Assembly: GCA_003862155.1 (NCBI GenBank)
Contig: QOUV01000006.1
Coordinates: forward strand, 1 to 64,000
Reading direction: 5' to 3'
Length of the DNA stretch: 64,000 bases
From: Lachnospiraceae bacterium
GTDB taxonomy: Bacteria > Bacillota > Clostridia > Lachnospirales > Lachnospiraceae
Within the stretch, counting starts at the first letter, position 1. Each line of letters opens with the position of its first letter. Shown in pieces: positions 23,364 through 32,851 of the stretch. The translations under genes and the position numbers were made by a program. The notes beneath the pieces were generated by a model that was given only the letters and a program-made list of their open reading frames with translations, did not search any database and had not been told where the DNA came from.

Positions 23364-24597
23364 ACAGTGAAACTTCCTCGCCATTTACGGAGGCGGTATC
23401 TGACGGATCGAGTGGGATTATAAGGCACTTTTCACCGTCTACAAAAGCAGTGGTGACCTGAGCTTCGCGGTCTTCAGGGACTTTTACGTAGATATCCGAA
23501 GTTGTGCCATCGGAAGAGACTATGCCGCTGTCTGAGAGCACTTTGTTTAATGAAGCGACTTCGCGCTGTAAGGCGGCCTTTTCGTGGTGGAGCTCCTGAT
23601 CTTTTAAGAGCCTGCTGTCGAGGAGCTCGCCGGCGGCAGGTGCGTCAGGAGTACCCTCGAAGCTGTCGTTGAAACGCTCTTTTATGCGCTCGGCCTTCTC
23701 CTCCGGAACGCCCGCTGTGACACAGATGTCCTCGACATCGTCCCCGGTGATGCCTACCTCGGCATCCTCAGGGAGAGTTTCTTTCTGCTTTTCGATAAAT
23801 CCGGACAGGGAATCCGCGATATTAAACATCGCCTCTTTGCTCTCATCGGTGTCGGAGCCGACTGACTTTTCGACCATTGAGGTGAAGGCGTTTTTCTTCT
23901 CGGTGGATGTAAGGCGGGATTCAGCATGGAGGCCGTTTTCCCAGAATTCCTTGTGCGGAGCCTTGGCATTTTTAGTATAGACTGTGACGGTATTTACGTC
24001 GGCATTCCGGTCGGAAAATGAAGGGAACATAAATGCGCTCTCGACCGGGGTGACTGTCCAGTTTCTTACAAGGGCTCCGATCCTGTCCTCATCCTCCCGG
24101 TATCCGAGAGCGGATTTGGAAAGATTAACAGGGCAGATAGCACAGAGGATATACTCGAAGACGTCCTCCGAATCTCCAAGGTCTATATTGTCAGTCGTCT
24201 TCATCGGGATATCGTAGATGTCGTCGAACAGGACTATAAGAAAATTCCCGGTGATCAGGTAGTTCTCGATCACGTTGTCAAAAAATTCATCCAGGACTGT
24301 CTCGTCCTTAAGGCCGGTGGCTTTAAGCTGCATAAGAAGCGAATACTTTTCTCCGCCCATGATTTCATCATTTGGGAACGGCAGCTGCAGAATGTTGTTT
24401 CCGAGCTTTCCGGAGAGGCACTTGTTCGCAATCTCCAGGTACTTGAAAAATTCCTCGTCCTCAAGTTCGAGCGGGCTCTCCGAGAAACTTAGGATCTTAT
24501 TCTTCTCGTTGTCGACATAGCAGCCGGCAATACGGGTGAAATTGTGCGATTCCTTCTTGTAGCGCCTTTTTATTTCTAAAATATCCTTTTTGGTCAT
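23362..24597 (-). CDS. DUF4317 domain protein
   Basis: A 411-residue cytoplasmic protein starting MTKKDILEIKRRYKKESHNF, which I recognise as the start of the DUF4317 family found mainly in Clostridia. There are no membrane segments. It has a long acidic middle and a C-terminal stretch of about 60 residues with a short coiled coil (about 330-350, HHEKAALQREVASLNKVL). No catalytic motif is evident and the function is unknown. The start codon is preceded (minus strand) by GAAAGGGAAAAA. It has its own promoter and structured leader, and shares a terminator with the convergent CbiK-like gene. Confidence 0.75.
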   Translation of the reverse strand: MTKKDILEIKRRYKKESHNFTRIAGCYVDNEKNKILSFSESPLELEDEEFFKYLEIANKCLSGKLGNNILQLPFPNDEIMGGEKYSLLMQLKATGLKDETVLDEFFDNVIENYLITGNFLIVLFDDIYDIPMKTTDNIDLGDSEDVFEYILCAICPVNLSKSALGYREDEDRIGALVRNWTVTPVESAFMFPSFSDRNADVNTVTVYTKNAKAPHKEFWENGLHAESRLTSTEKKNAFTSMVEKSVGSDTDESKEAMFNIADSLSGFIEKQKETLPEDAEVGITGDDVEDICVTAGVPEEKAERIKERFNDSFEGTPDAPAAGELLDSRLLKDQELHHEKAALQREVASLNKVLSDSGIVSSDGTTSDIYVKVPEDREAQVTTAFVDGEKCLIIPLDPSDTASVNGEEVSL

Positions 24598-24630
24598 TTT
24601 TTCCCTTTCGTAATTTTTGCGGTATATTTT

Positions 24631-24669
24631 TGTGCCATCGCCTTCCTGTCAGGGGGAAGCGAAAGCACA
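24631..24669 (-). promoter_or_regulatory. 5'-leader hairpin of the DUF4317 gene
   Basis: On the minus strand, TGTGC with GCACA closes a hairpin whose inner stem is TCGCTTCC with GGAAGGCGA (one bulge) and an 8-base loop. It lies between a TGATATAAT extended -10 (24674-24682) and the ATG. It has no T-tract, so it is more likely a leader structure than a terminator. Confidence 0.5.
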
Positions 24670-24689
24670 AATCATTATATCATAACGTC

Positions 24690-24718
24690 TTGTATTTTTC
24701 ACTGTCATGCGTTAAACT
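24690..24718 (+). promoter_or_regulatory. Promoter for asnS-asnA operon
   Basis: TTGTAT (24690-24695), a 17-bp spacer and TAAACT (24713-24718). The leader to ATG 24785 is about 60 bases. This is too short for a T-box, and I see no T-box motif in it. Confidence 0.55.
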
Positions 24719-24784
24719 ATAAAAGCATGGCATTTGAAGACCATTGCAGGAAAACATCGTAAAGAAATGAAGGAGTCTAAAGCA

Positions 24785-26182
24785 ATGAGACAGGACCTTG
24801 TAGATGTAAAGGAACTTTTTAAGAACACAGATCAGTACACCGGCAGGACGATAAAAGTGGCCGGATGGGTCAGAAGCAACAGAAATTCCAAGAACGTAGG
24901 ATTTCTCGTAGTAAACGATGGCACATATTTTACACCGCTTCAGGTGGTTTATTCGGCAGATACGAAGGATTTTGACAAGCTCGGCTCGATAAATGTCGGA
25001 GCCGCAGTCATTGCAGAGGGAAAGCTTGTAGCTACTCCGGACGCGAAGCAGCCGTTCGAGCTGCAGGCCACATCGGTAGATATCGAGGGTGACAGCACAC
25101 CGGATTATCCTCTTCAGAAGAAGAGACACTCGATGGAATTCCTGCGCACCATCCCGCATCTCAGGGCCAGGACGAATACATTCGAGGCCGTTTTTAAGGT
25201 AAGAAGCCTTGCAGCCTACGCTATCCACAAATTTTTCCAGGAGAGAAACTTCGTCTATGTCCACACTCCGCTGATCACCGGAAGTGACGCAGAGGGCGCC
25301 GGAGAGATGTTCGAAGTTACGACACTCGACTTAAACGATGTCCCGAAAACAGAGGACGGAAAGGTCGACTACTCGAAGGACTTTTTTGGCAAGGAGACAA
25401 ACCTCACTGTTTCAGGACAGCTGAACGGCGAGACATTTGCGCAGGCATTCAAGAACATCTACACATTCGGACCGACTTTTAGAGCGGAGGATTCAAATAC
25501 GACAAGACATGCAGCAGAGTTCTGGATGATCGAGCCTGAGATCGCTTTTGCAGACCTCGAGGACGATATGGAGCTCGCCGAGAGCATGCTTAAATACATC
25601 ATCAACTACGTTCTCGAGAACGCACCGGCTGAGATGGAATTTTTCAATAAATTTGTCGACAAGGGACTAATTGAGCGACTTCACAATGTAGCAGACAACG
25701 ATTTCGCCCGTGTCACCTACACAGACGCAGTCGATATACTTATGAAGCACAACGACAAGTTCGATTACAAGGTTTCATGGGGCACTGATCTCCAGACAGA
25801 GCACGAGAGATTTTTGACAGAGCAGGTCTACAAGAGGCCGGTTTTCGTCACCGATTATCCGAAGGAGATCAAGGCGTTTTACATGAAACTCAATCCGGAC
25901 GGAAAGACGGTTGCCGCTGTCGACTGCCTGGTTCCTGGAATCGGCGAGATCATCGGAGGTTCACAGCGTGAGGACAACTACGATCTTCTGAAGAAGAGGA
26001 TGGACGAGCTCGGCATGGATGAGAGCCAGTACGATTTCTACATGGATCTTAGAAAATACGGTTCGACCCGCCACGCAGGATTCGGCCTTGGATTCGAGAG
26101 ATGCGTCATGTATCTTACAGGCATGGGCAACATCAGAGACGTTATCCCATTCCCGAGAACAGTTGGGAACTGCGAGATCTAA
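24785..26182 (+). CDS. asnS: Asparaginyl-tRNA synthetase
   Basis: Class IIb synthetase, 465 residues, the standard length. The N-terminal OB-fold anticodon domain (about 1-110) contains [18 protein letters not shown]. Catalytic motif 2 is [19 protein letters not shown] and motif 3 is [15 protein letters not shown]. The sequence [11 protein letters not shown] and length favour AsnRS over AspRS. AAGGAG at 24770-24775 selects ATG 24785 over ATG 24767. It pairs with asnA downstream, so the operon makes asparagine and charges it. Confidence 0.93.
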   Translation: MRQDLVDVKELFKNTDQYTGRTIKVAGWVRSNRNSKNVGFLVVNDGTYFTPLQVVYSADTKDFDKLGSINVGAAVIAEGKLVATPDAKQPFELQATSVDIEGDSTPDYPLQKKRHSMEFLRTIPHLRARTNTFEAVFKVRSLAAYAIHKFFQERNFVYVHTPLITGSDAEGAGEMFEVTTLDLNDVPKTEDGKVDYSKDFFGKETNLTVSGQLNGETFAQAFKNIYTFGPTFRAEDSNTTRHAAEFWMIEPEIAFADLEDDMELAESMLKYIINYVLENAPAEMEFFNKFVDKGLIERLHNVADNDFARVTYTDAVDILMKHNDKFDYKVSWGTDLQTEHERFLTEQVYKRPVFVTDYPKEIKAFYMKLNPDGKTVAAVDCLVPGIGEIIGGSQREDNYDLLKKRMDELGMDESQYDFYMDLRKYGSTRHAGFGLGFERCVMYLTGMGNIRDVIPFPRTVGNCEI

Positions 26183-26224
26183 GCGCGTAAGGCAATCGCT
26201 GTTTTATAGAAAAAAGGAGAAAAG

Positions 26225-27235
26225 ATGTCACAGATTAAAATACCGGAAGGCTACAGATCGGTCTTAAATCTCAAGGAGACGCAGATAGCCATAAAGCAGG
26301 TCAAGGATTTCTTCCAGCAGCAGCTCTCTGCGGAGCTTAATCTTCACAGAGTAACTGCACCGCTTTTTGTAGCGCCTGAGTCGGGACTTAACGATAATTT
26401 AAACGGAGTTGAACGTCCTGTCTCGTTCGGCATTAAAGAGCAGAACGAGAGAAAGGCCGAGATTGTTCACTCCCTTGCAAAGTGGAAGAGAATGGCACTC
26501 GGAAGATACGGCTTTACAGTCGGCGAGGGCCTCTACACAGATATGAACGCCATAAGGCGTGATGAGGACACTGACAATATCCACTCGATCTACGTAGATC
26601 AGTGGGACTGGGAGAAGGTCATTACTCACGAGGACAGAAATGAGAAGACTTTAAGGGATACGGTAAAGAGCGTCTACGAGGCACTCCGCATAACTGAAAA
26701 GCATATGTCGAACCTCTATGAGTACATCACCTGCTGGCTTCCAGAGGAGATCACTTTCGTCACAAGTCAGGAGCTTCTCGACAAGTGGCCGGATGCCACA
26801 CAGTCTGAGCGTGAGTACAACGCAGCAAAAGAGCACGGGGCTATTTTCCTCGAGAAGATCGGTGGCGCTCTCTCAAACGGCAAGCCGCATGACGGCAGAG
26901 CACCAGACTACGACGACTGGAATTTAAACGGCGACATCATCGTCTACTATCCTGTAAATGATATAGCTTTAGAGCTCTCTTCGATGGGAATCAGAGTCGA
27001 TGAGGTATCGCTTCCAAAGCAGCTTAAAGCAGCAGGCTGTGAGGAGAGGCTTTCACTTCCGTTCCACAAGGCAATCATGGAGAAGAAGCTTCCGTACACC
27101 ATCGGAGGCGGAATCGGACAGTCGCGTATCTGCTTGCTTTTCCTCAGGAAATGCCATATCGGAGAAGTACAGGTTTCACTCTGGCCTGAGGAAGACAGAA
27201 AGACAGCCAGAGAACATGGGGTGATTTTACTATGA
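26225..27235 (+). CDS. asnA: Aspartate-ammonia ligase (asparagine synthetase A)
   Basis: Makes asparagine from aspartate, ammonia and ATP. The 336 residues match AsnA length. Family motifs include VAPESGLNDNLNGVERPV, DMNAIRRDE, SIYVDQWDWE and GGGIGQSRICLL. The fold is related to class II synthetases, which suits its place after asnS. AAAAAGGAG precedes ATG 26225. The stop overlaps the next gene by four bases. Confidence 0.95.
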   Translation: MSQIKIPEGYRSVLNLKETQIAIKQVKDFFQQQLSAELNLHRVTAPLFVAPESGLNDNLNGVERPVSFGIKEQNERKAEIVHSLAKWKRMALGRYGFTVGEGLYTDMNAIRRDEDTDNIHSIYVDQWDWEKVITHEDRNEKTLRDTVKSVYEALRITEKHMSNLYEYITCWLPEEITFVTSQELLDKWPDATQSEREYNAAKEHGAIFLEKIGGALSNGKPHDGRAPDYDDWNLNGDIIVYYPVNDIALELSSMGIRVDEVSLPKQLKAAGCEERLSLPFHKAIMEKKLPYTIGGGIGQSRICLLFLRKCHIGEVQVSLWPEEDRKTAREHGVILL

Positions 27236-27522
27236 GCAGAAATCTTCACACAGAGGAGATGGACAGGCTCTTTGATGGGATACTGACTCTTAAGACCAGA
27301 GAAGAGGCATACAGATTTTTCGAGGATCTGTGCACGGCGGGGGAACTTGAAGCCATGCAGCAGAGATTTGAGGTGGCGTCTATGCTCCGCAACAAGAATA
27401 CTTATTCGGAGATCGCCGAGAAGACCGGAGCCTCGACTGCTACTATAAGCCGGGTGAACCGCTCACTTATGTACGGTGACGACGGTTACGAACTCGTGAT
27501 CAGGAGATTAGAAGAGAATTGA
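27232..27522 (+). CDS. TrpR-like/YerC family DNA-binding protein
   Basis: A 96-residue protein of the YerC/YecD type, with the TrpR-like helix-turn-helix: LCTAGELEAMQQRFEVASML, then YSEIAEKTGASTATISRVNRSL as the reader helix region. In Bacillus, YerC sits upstream of pcrA-containing DNA, and here too it is immediately followed by pcrA. The target and ligand are unknown. ATG 27232 overlaps the asnA stop by four bases. Confidence 0.85.
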   Translation: MSRNLHTEEMDRLFDGILTLKTREEAYRFFEDLCTAGELEAMQQRFEVASMLRNKNTYSEIAEKTGASTATISRVNRSLMYGDDGYELVIRRLEEN

Positions 27523-27524
27523 CG

Positions 27525-29870
27525 ATGGAAAATCTTGAAAAATTACTGAATAAAGAGCAGCTCGAAGGGGTCCTCACAACTGAGGGCCCTGTTCTCATTT
27601 TAGCGGGTGCCGGCTCGGGCAAGACCAGAGTCCTTACGCACAGGGTGGCCTATCTTATCGCTGAAAAAAATGTGAATCCATGGAACATAATGGCTATCAC
27701 TTTTACAAATAAAGCTGCAGCCGAGATGCGGGAGAGAGTCGACAGGATTGCGGGAGAGGGATCGGAGGGAGTCTGGATCTCAACTTTCCACTCGGCATGC
27801 GTCAGGATACTCAGGAGATTTGCAGACAGGATCGGCTATAAGAACAGCTTCTCGATCTACGACTCAGACGACTCGAAGAGTCTGATGAAGCAGATCATAA
27901 AATTAAAGAACTTAGATCCCAAGAAGTACAAGGAGAAGCGCTTCCTCGGACAGATCTCAGATTTTAAAAACAACCTTATCGACTGCGACGAAGCTGAGAA
28001 ATATCTAAAAGGAGCCGAGGGCAGACTTACTGCAGGAATCTACAGGGAGTATCAGGCGAGACTTAAATCCAACAACGCGATGGACTTTGACGACCTGATT
28101 ATGAACGCTGTCCTTCTGTTAAAGTCGGATAAAGAGGTAAAGGCTTACTACAACGACAGGCTCCACTATATAATGGTCGATGAATACCAGGATACGAACG
28201 CCGCGCAGTTTGAGCTGATAAAACTCCTGTCTGAAAAGAGAAAGAACCTCTGCGTAGTCGGAGATGACGACCAGTCGATCTACAAATTCCGCGGAGCGGA
28301 TATTACAAATATTTTAAGCTTTGAAGAGCATTTTCCGGGGGCTAAGGTCATAAAGCTCGAGCAGAATTACAGGTCCTACACCTCGATTCTTAATGCCGCA
28401 AACGCTGTGATAAAAAATAACCGGGGCAGAAAGGACAAGTCCCTCTGGTCGAACCGTGGCGAGGGAGAAAAGGTGCGCTTCAGGCAGTTTGAGAGCTCCT
28501 ACGAAGAGGCAGATTTTATCGCAGACGATATCAGGAAGCGTGAAAAGAGCCTGACAGCGGATTATAAAGATTTTGCTGTTCTCTACAGGACGAACGCCCA
28601 GTCGCGTACCCTCGAGGAAAAACTGATGATGGCGGGAATCCCTTACCGGATAGTCGGCGGAATCAATTTCTATCAGAGGCGCGAGATAAAGGATATCCTT
28701 GCCTACCTTACGGCAATCGAAAATCCAGACAATGATGTAGCCATCCGGCGTATTTTAAATGTGCCGAAGCGCGGAATCGGAGCAACGACTGAGGGAAAGA
28801 TCGCAGAGTACGCTGCCGGCAGAAGTCTATCATTTTACGACGGGATGCAGCTCGGCGTGGAAAACGGTATGTTTGGCAGATCTGGAAAAAAGCTTTCCGA
28901 CTTCATGTCATTTATAGATACGCTTCGGACCAAGCTCTCGTTTCACGGAGTAGTTGGCCTTGTAAAGGACATTATTGAAGATACCGGATATTCCGAGGAA
29001 CTAAAACTTGAGGATACCGACGAGAGCAGGGCAAGGCTTGAAAACCTCGATGAGCTTATTAATAAAGCTGCGCTCTTTGAGCACGAAATAAATGAAGACG
29101 AGGAGACGAAAGACCTGCCTGCCGATGAGAAACTCTCACTGTTTTTACAGGATGTATCTCTTATGACAAGTGCAGATACAGGCGATGATGCAGAGAACCA
29201 CGTGACGCTTATGACGCTTCACGCGGCAAAGGGCCTTGAATTCCCGCACGTCTATATCACAGGTCTCGAGGACGGACTCTTCCCGTCGCAGCTTTCTATA
29301 AATTCTGATGACAGCGACGAGGAGATCGAGGAAGAGCGTCGGCTTATGTACGTCGGGATAACCCGTGCGATGGATACGCTGACCCTTACCTGTGCAAAGG
29401 CCAGGATGGTGCGCGGTCAGACTGAGTATATGCCTGTCTCGAGATTTGTAAAGGAGATCCCTGCAGAACTTCTTGACGGCAGAGTCGAAAAGACAAGCTA
29501 TTCTTTTGACGAGAGAGCTGACTATAAGGAGCGGGCTGACTTTGGATTTAAGGCGTATGTTCCAAAGGAAAATGACTATGGAAGCCTGGCTTACGGCGGG
29601 ATTTACGGTTATTCCGGAAACGCAAAGGGACAGAAGCGAAAGCCTCGTAAAAAAAAGGAAGATATCTCATTACTTTATACAAAGGGCGCTGACATGGTAA
29701 AGAGCAGCCTCGATTACGGAGTAGGAGACCGCGTAAAGCACACGAAGTTTGGCGAAGGCACTGTCACAGAGATAAAAGACGGCGGCCGCGATTACCAGGT
29801 TACAGTGGAGTTCGACACTGCCGGACGCAAGAAGATGTTCGCAGGATTTGCCAGACTTGAAAAGATTTAA
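27525..29870 (+). CDS. pcrA: UvrD/PcrA-family 3'-5' DNA helicase
   Basis: A 781-residue SF1A helicase for repair and replication-conflict resolution. Motif I is ILAGAGSGKTRVL, Ia contains ITFTNKAAAEMRER, II is VDEYQDTNAAQ, III contains VVGDDDQSIYKFRGA, IV contains LEQNYRS, and later motifs include VTLMTLHAAKGLEFPHV and YVGITRAMDTL. The last 60 residues (GDRVKHTKFGEGTV to the end) are the Tudor-like domain typical of PcrA, which binds RNA polymerase. ATG 27525 lies just after the YerC stop; the in-frame TTG 27519 is inside it. Confidence 0.93.
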   Translation: MENLEKLLNKEQLEGVLTTEGPVLILAGAGSGKTRVLTHRVAYLIAEKNVNPWNIMAITFTNKAAAEMRERVDRIAGEGSEGVWISTFHSACVRILRRFADRIGYKNSFSIYDSDDSKSLMKQIIKLKNLDPKKYKEKRFLGQISDFKNNLIDCDEAEKYLKGAEGRLTAGIYREYQARLKSNNAMDFDDLIMNAVLLLKSDKEVKAYYNDRLHYIMVDEYQDTNAAQFELIKLLSEKRKNLCVVGDDDQSIYKFRGADITNILSFEEHFPGAKVIKLEQNYRSYTSILNAANAVIKNNRGRKDKSLWSNRGEGEKVRFRQFESSYEEADFIADDIRKREKSLTADYKDFAVLYRTNAQSRTLEEKLMMAGIPYRIVGGINFYQRREIKDILAYLTAIENPDNDVAIRRILNVPKRGIGATTEGKIAEYAAGRSLSFYDGMQLGVENGMFGRSGKKLSDFMSFIDTLRTKLSFHGVVGLVKDIIEDTGYSEELKLEDTDESRARLENLDELINKAALFEHEINEDEETKDLPADEKLSLFLQDVSLMTSADTGDDAENHVTLMTLHAAKGLEFPHVYITGLEDGLFPSQLSINSDDSDEEIEEERRLMYVGITRAMDTLTLTCAKARMVRGQTEYMPVSRFVKEIPAELLDGRVEKTSYSFDERADYKERADFGFKAYVPKENDYGSLAYGGIYGYSGNAKGQKRKPRKKKEDISLLYTKGADMVKSSLDYGVGDRVKHTKFGEGTVTEIKDGGRDYQVTVEFDTAGRKKMFAGFARLEKI

Positions 29871-29883
29871 GGAGATTGGGCTG

Positions 29884-32250
29884 ATGGAGCAATACGGTAT
29901 CAGAGGTCTTAATGAGGAAGAAGTAGCTGAGCGTATTTCAGAGGGTAAGGTCAACAGGACAGGTGACCAGAAGACTGAAACACTAGGAACGATTATTCTA
30001 AAAAATGTCTTCACGTTTTTTAATATTATCTTTTTCATCCTGGCTGCTTTAGTCATTGCGGCAGGTTCTTTTAAGAACCTGACATTCATGATCGTCGTGA
30101 TCCTTAATACGATAATCGGAATCATTCAGGAGTACAGGGCGAAGAAAATCCTCGACAAACTCTCGGTGATGGATCAGAGTACGGTTAGCGTTATCCGAAG
30201 CGGCGGGGAGAAAACACTGTCCGTGGATGATCTCGTAAAAGACGATCTGATAAAGATCAAATCGGGAACGCAGATCCCGGCGGACGCTGTATTAGTAGAT
30301 GGTGCGGTTTCAGTCAATGAGTCGCTTCTTACAGGTGAAGCTGATGAGATCGAAAAGATTCCTGTGGGCGGAGATAATGATCTGAGGAGCGGAAGCTTTG
30401 TCGTATCGGGAGAAGGACTGGCCCGCCTTACTAAAGTCGGCGGGGAGTCATATATCACCCAGCTTTCGAACCGCGCAAAGACCATGAAAAAGGGCAAAAA
30501 CAGCTCTGAAATGGTTCACGCTATCGACCTGTTCGTAAAAATCGCCGGAATCCTTATCATTCCGATTGGAATCACGATGTTCCTGCAGAGCTACAGGATA
30601 CAGGGACTTTCATTTTCACTGAGTGTCTCTTCAATGGTCGCAGCAGTAGTTGGTATGATCCCGGAAGGCCTCTACCTCCTGCTCTCGATAGCTCTCGCAA
30701 TGAGCGCTGCAAGGCTCGCCTTAAATCATGTGGTTCTTCACGATATGAGGTCAATAGAGACTTTGGCCCACGTAGATACACTCTGTGTCGACAAGACCGG
30801 AACTATCACTACAGGGGAGATGGACGTCACAGAGTGCATTTCACCGGACGGAAGTGATATAGGGGAGTACAAGCCGATCCTTGGCGCGTACCTTAATGCT
30901 ATGCCGGACCAGAATGTCACGATGAAAGCACTGAGGAAATATTTTAAAAAAGCAGGGCAGCTTGAAGTCATAAGCAAAGTCCCTTTTTCATCCAAAAACA
31001 AGTACAGTGAGCTCACTGCAAAAGAAGTCACATACCGCCTCGGTGCGCCTGAGATGATCCTCGGAAGCGATATCAGTAAATACAGCAATCTGATCGGGAA
31101 ATATGCGGACAGGGGCGAGAGAGTCCTGGTCTTTGCCAGAAAGGATAGTGGCGAAGAAGATAAAGAAAAGAAGGACGGAGAAAATATTTTCAAGCCGCTT
31201 ATGTTTATCGCGATAAAGGACGTTATAAGGCCAAATGCCAGGGAGACGTTTGCATTTTTCCAGAAAGAGGATGTTACGATCCGGGTTATTTCCGGAGACA
31301 ATCCTCGCACGGTTTCGCGTATCGCGAATACTGCCGGGATAAAGGACGCGGACAGATATGTCGACTGTTCTGCTCTTAAAGACGATGCAGCCCTCGAGCA
31401 GGCGGTAAACGAAAAGATCGTTTTCGGCAGGGTATCACCCGAGCAGAAGATGAAGATAGTAAAAATCTTAAAGAAGCAGAAGCACATCGTTGCTATGACG
31501 GGTGACGGTGTAAACGATATCCTCGCCATGAAAGAGGCCGACTGCTCTATTGCGATGGGAAACGGCTCTGACGCCGCCAGACAGTCTTCGCAGGTCGTGC
31601 TGTTAGACAACGATTTCGGGCACATGACAAATATCGTCTACGAGGGCAGGAGAGACGTCAACAATATCTCACGCTCGGCCACACTTTTTATAGCGAAGAA
31701 CCTGTTTTCATTCTTCCTCGCGCTGTTTTCAATCTGGCATGTCATGCAGTATCCTCTTCAGCCGAATCAGATTTCGCTGATCTCGATGTTTAACATCGGA
31801 CTGCCGGCGTTCTTACTGGCGATGGAGCCAAATCAGAACAGGCCGCACAGGCACTTCCTGCGGCATGTCATATTCACAGCGTTCCCGGCGTCAGTCACCG
31901 AATTTTTCATTATCGTTGGCATGGTGATCTTCTGCAATGTCTTCAAGATACCTGACAGTGATGTTTCGGTAGCTGCCACGTTCCTTCTTGCGATCGTCGG
32001 ATTTATGATCTTAGGAAGCATCAGCAGGCCATTCAATGCCTTCAGGATTTTTGTAATCGCCCTGTGTGTGGTCGGACTTATCGGATTTTCATTCGTACTG
32101 CCGAGCCTCTTCGACATCAAGCTGATAACCTACAGGTGCGCAATGCTGTTCGGACTGTTTGCGATCTGCGCGATACCACTCTTTGAATACACTTCGAAAC
32201 TGCTGCACTGGATTGAGAAGAAACTGAACAGAGAAGAACTGAGAGCGTGA
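29884..32250 (+). CDS. P-type cation ATPase, CtpE-like
   Basis: A 788-residue membrane pump. The actuator has LLTGEADE (TGES-like), the phosphorylation site is CVDKTGTIT, and the hinge is MTGDGVNDILAMKEAD. The membrane motif PEGL (GMIPEGLYLLLS) is shared with calcium and related P2 pumps and fits the CtpE group, for which calcium transport has been proposed. There are ten predicted helices: two before the actuator, two before the P-domain, six at the end. AAGGAG at 29870-29875 overlaps the helicase stop and selects ATG 29884. The ion is not determinable here. Confidence 0.87.
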   Translation: MEQYGIRGLNEEEVAERISEGKVNRTGDQKTETLGTIILKNVFTFFNIIFFILAALVIAAGSFKNLTFMIVVILNTIIGIIQEYRAKKILDKLSVMDQSTVSVIRSGGEKTLSVDDLVKDDLIKIKSGTQIPADAVLVDGAVSVNESLLTGEADEIEKIPVGGDNDLRSGSFVVSGEGLARLTKVGGESYITQLSNRAKTMKKGKNSSEMVHAIDLFVKIAGILIIPIGITMFLQSYRIQGLSFSLSVSSMVAAVVGMIPEGLYLLLSIALAMSAARLALNHVVLHDMRSIETLAHVDTLCVDKTGTITTGEMDVTECISPDGSDIGEYKPILGAYLNAMPDQNVTMKALRKYFKKAGQLEVISKVPFSSKNKYSELTAKEVTYRLGAPEMILGSDISKYSNLIGKYADRGERVLVFARKDSGEEDKEKKDGENIFKPLMFIAIKDVIRPNARETFAFFQKEDVTIRVISGDNPRTVSRIANTAGIKDADRYVDCSALKDDAALEQAVNEKIVFGRVSPEQKMKIVKILKKQKHIVAMTGDGVNDILAMKEADCSIAMGNGSDAARQSSQVVLLDNDFGHMTNIVYEGRRDVNNISRSATLFIAKNLFSFFLALFSIWHVMQYPLQPNQISLISMFNIGLPAFLLAMEPNQNRPHRHFLRHVIFTAFPASVTEFFIIVGMVIFCNVFKIPDSDVSVAATFLLAIVGFMILGSISRPFNAFRIFVIALCVVGLIGFSFVLPSLFDIKLITYRCAMLFGLFAICAIPLFEYTSKLLHWIEKKLNREELRA

Positions 32251-32278
32251 AAAACAGATAAGAGCTAAGCTTTCGGAT

Positions 32279-32313
32279 AACTATACACACCATATTGATG
32301 TGTATAGTTATTT
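32279..32313 (+). terminator. Rho-independent terminator after P-type ATPase gene
   Basis: AACTATACACA (32279-32289) and TGTGTATAGTT (32299-32309) form a perfect 11-bp stem, followed by ATTTT. It closes the asnS-asnA-yerC-pcrA-ATPase run. Confidence 0.75.
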
Positions 32314-32420
32314 TAACGCCTGTGATTTTGTGTCATTGATAGAACCCGTAAAATAACGGACAATAAAAACGATTTGCAAAAAGTTACAATTTTTTAATAA
32401 AGAACTGCAGGAGGTGCTTT

Positions 32421-32822
32421 ATGAAGATCGTTTTTATTACTCCGACTACTGCGCTTCGCCGTTTTCCGATATACCGTGCAGGAGGAAAAATTTACGGACA
32501 GTCCAATTCGATTACTGGGCCGCTGATCTTAGGCGGTATCTTAAAACGCGCGGGACACGACGTTTCAGTCTATGAGGAGCTGAACGGAGGCGTAAATTAC
32601 AGAAAACTTTTAAAAGATACAGATGTCTTCTGTTTTTCAATAATGACATCGAATGCACTGCGCGCCTACGAGCTTGCAGATATGGTCCATGAAAAGAGCA
32701 GTGCCAGAGTCATAATGGGCGGCATGCATGCGACTGTACTGCCAGAAGAGTGCTTAGAGCACGCTGACCAGGTCATAACAGGCGAAGGAGAGAAGGACAG
32801 TGCCCACGATTCCCAGCAGTAA
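32421..32822 (+). pseudogene. Truncated B12-binding radical SAM protein gene
   Basis: The 133 residues match the N-terminal B12-binding domain of a radical SAM protein: KIVFITPTTALRRFP, TGPLILGGILKRAGHDVSV, ARVIMGGMHATVLPEE and GEGE, the usual join to the radical SAM half. Right after GEGE the sequence diverges into KDSAHDSQQ and stops. The CxxxCxxC cluster and the following 250-300 residues expected of the family are absent downstream. The ribosome site (GCAGGAGGTGC) and a plausible promoter (TTGCAA near 32373) remain. A 3' deletion is the likely cause, and the break is 9 bases before a copy of the 21-bp dispersed repeat. Confidence 0.7.
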
Positions 32823-32830
32823 TACAAAGT

Positions 32831-32851
32831 GTGACTTTTGACCCTTATATC
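32831..32851 (-). repeat. 21-bp dispersed repeat, copy 2 (inverted)
   Basis: Reverse complement of the element at 23280-23300 with one mismatch (GATATAA then G/A then GGTCAAAAGTCAC). It overlaps the stop codon of the dus gene and lies just after the truncated radical SAM gene. Confidence 0.55.

Noticed and set aside
24719..24784. T-box riboswitch upstream of asnS
   Set aside because: The leader is only about 60 bases, with no T-box sequence (AGGGTGGNACCGCG-like) or terminator.
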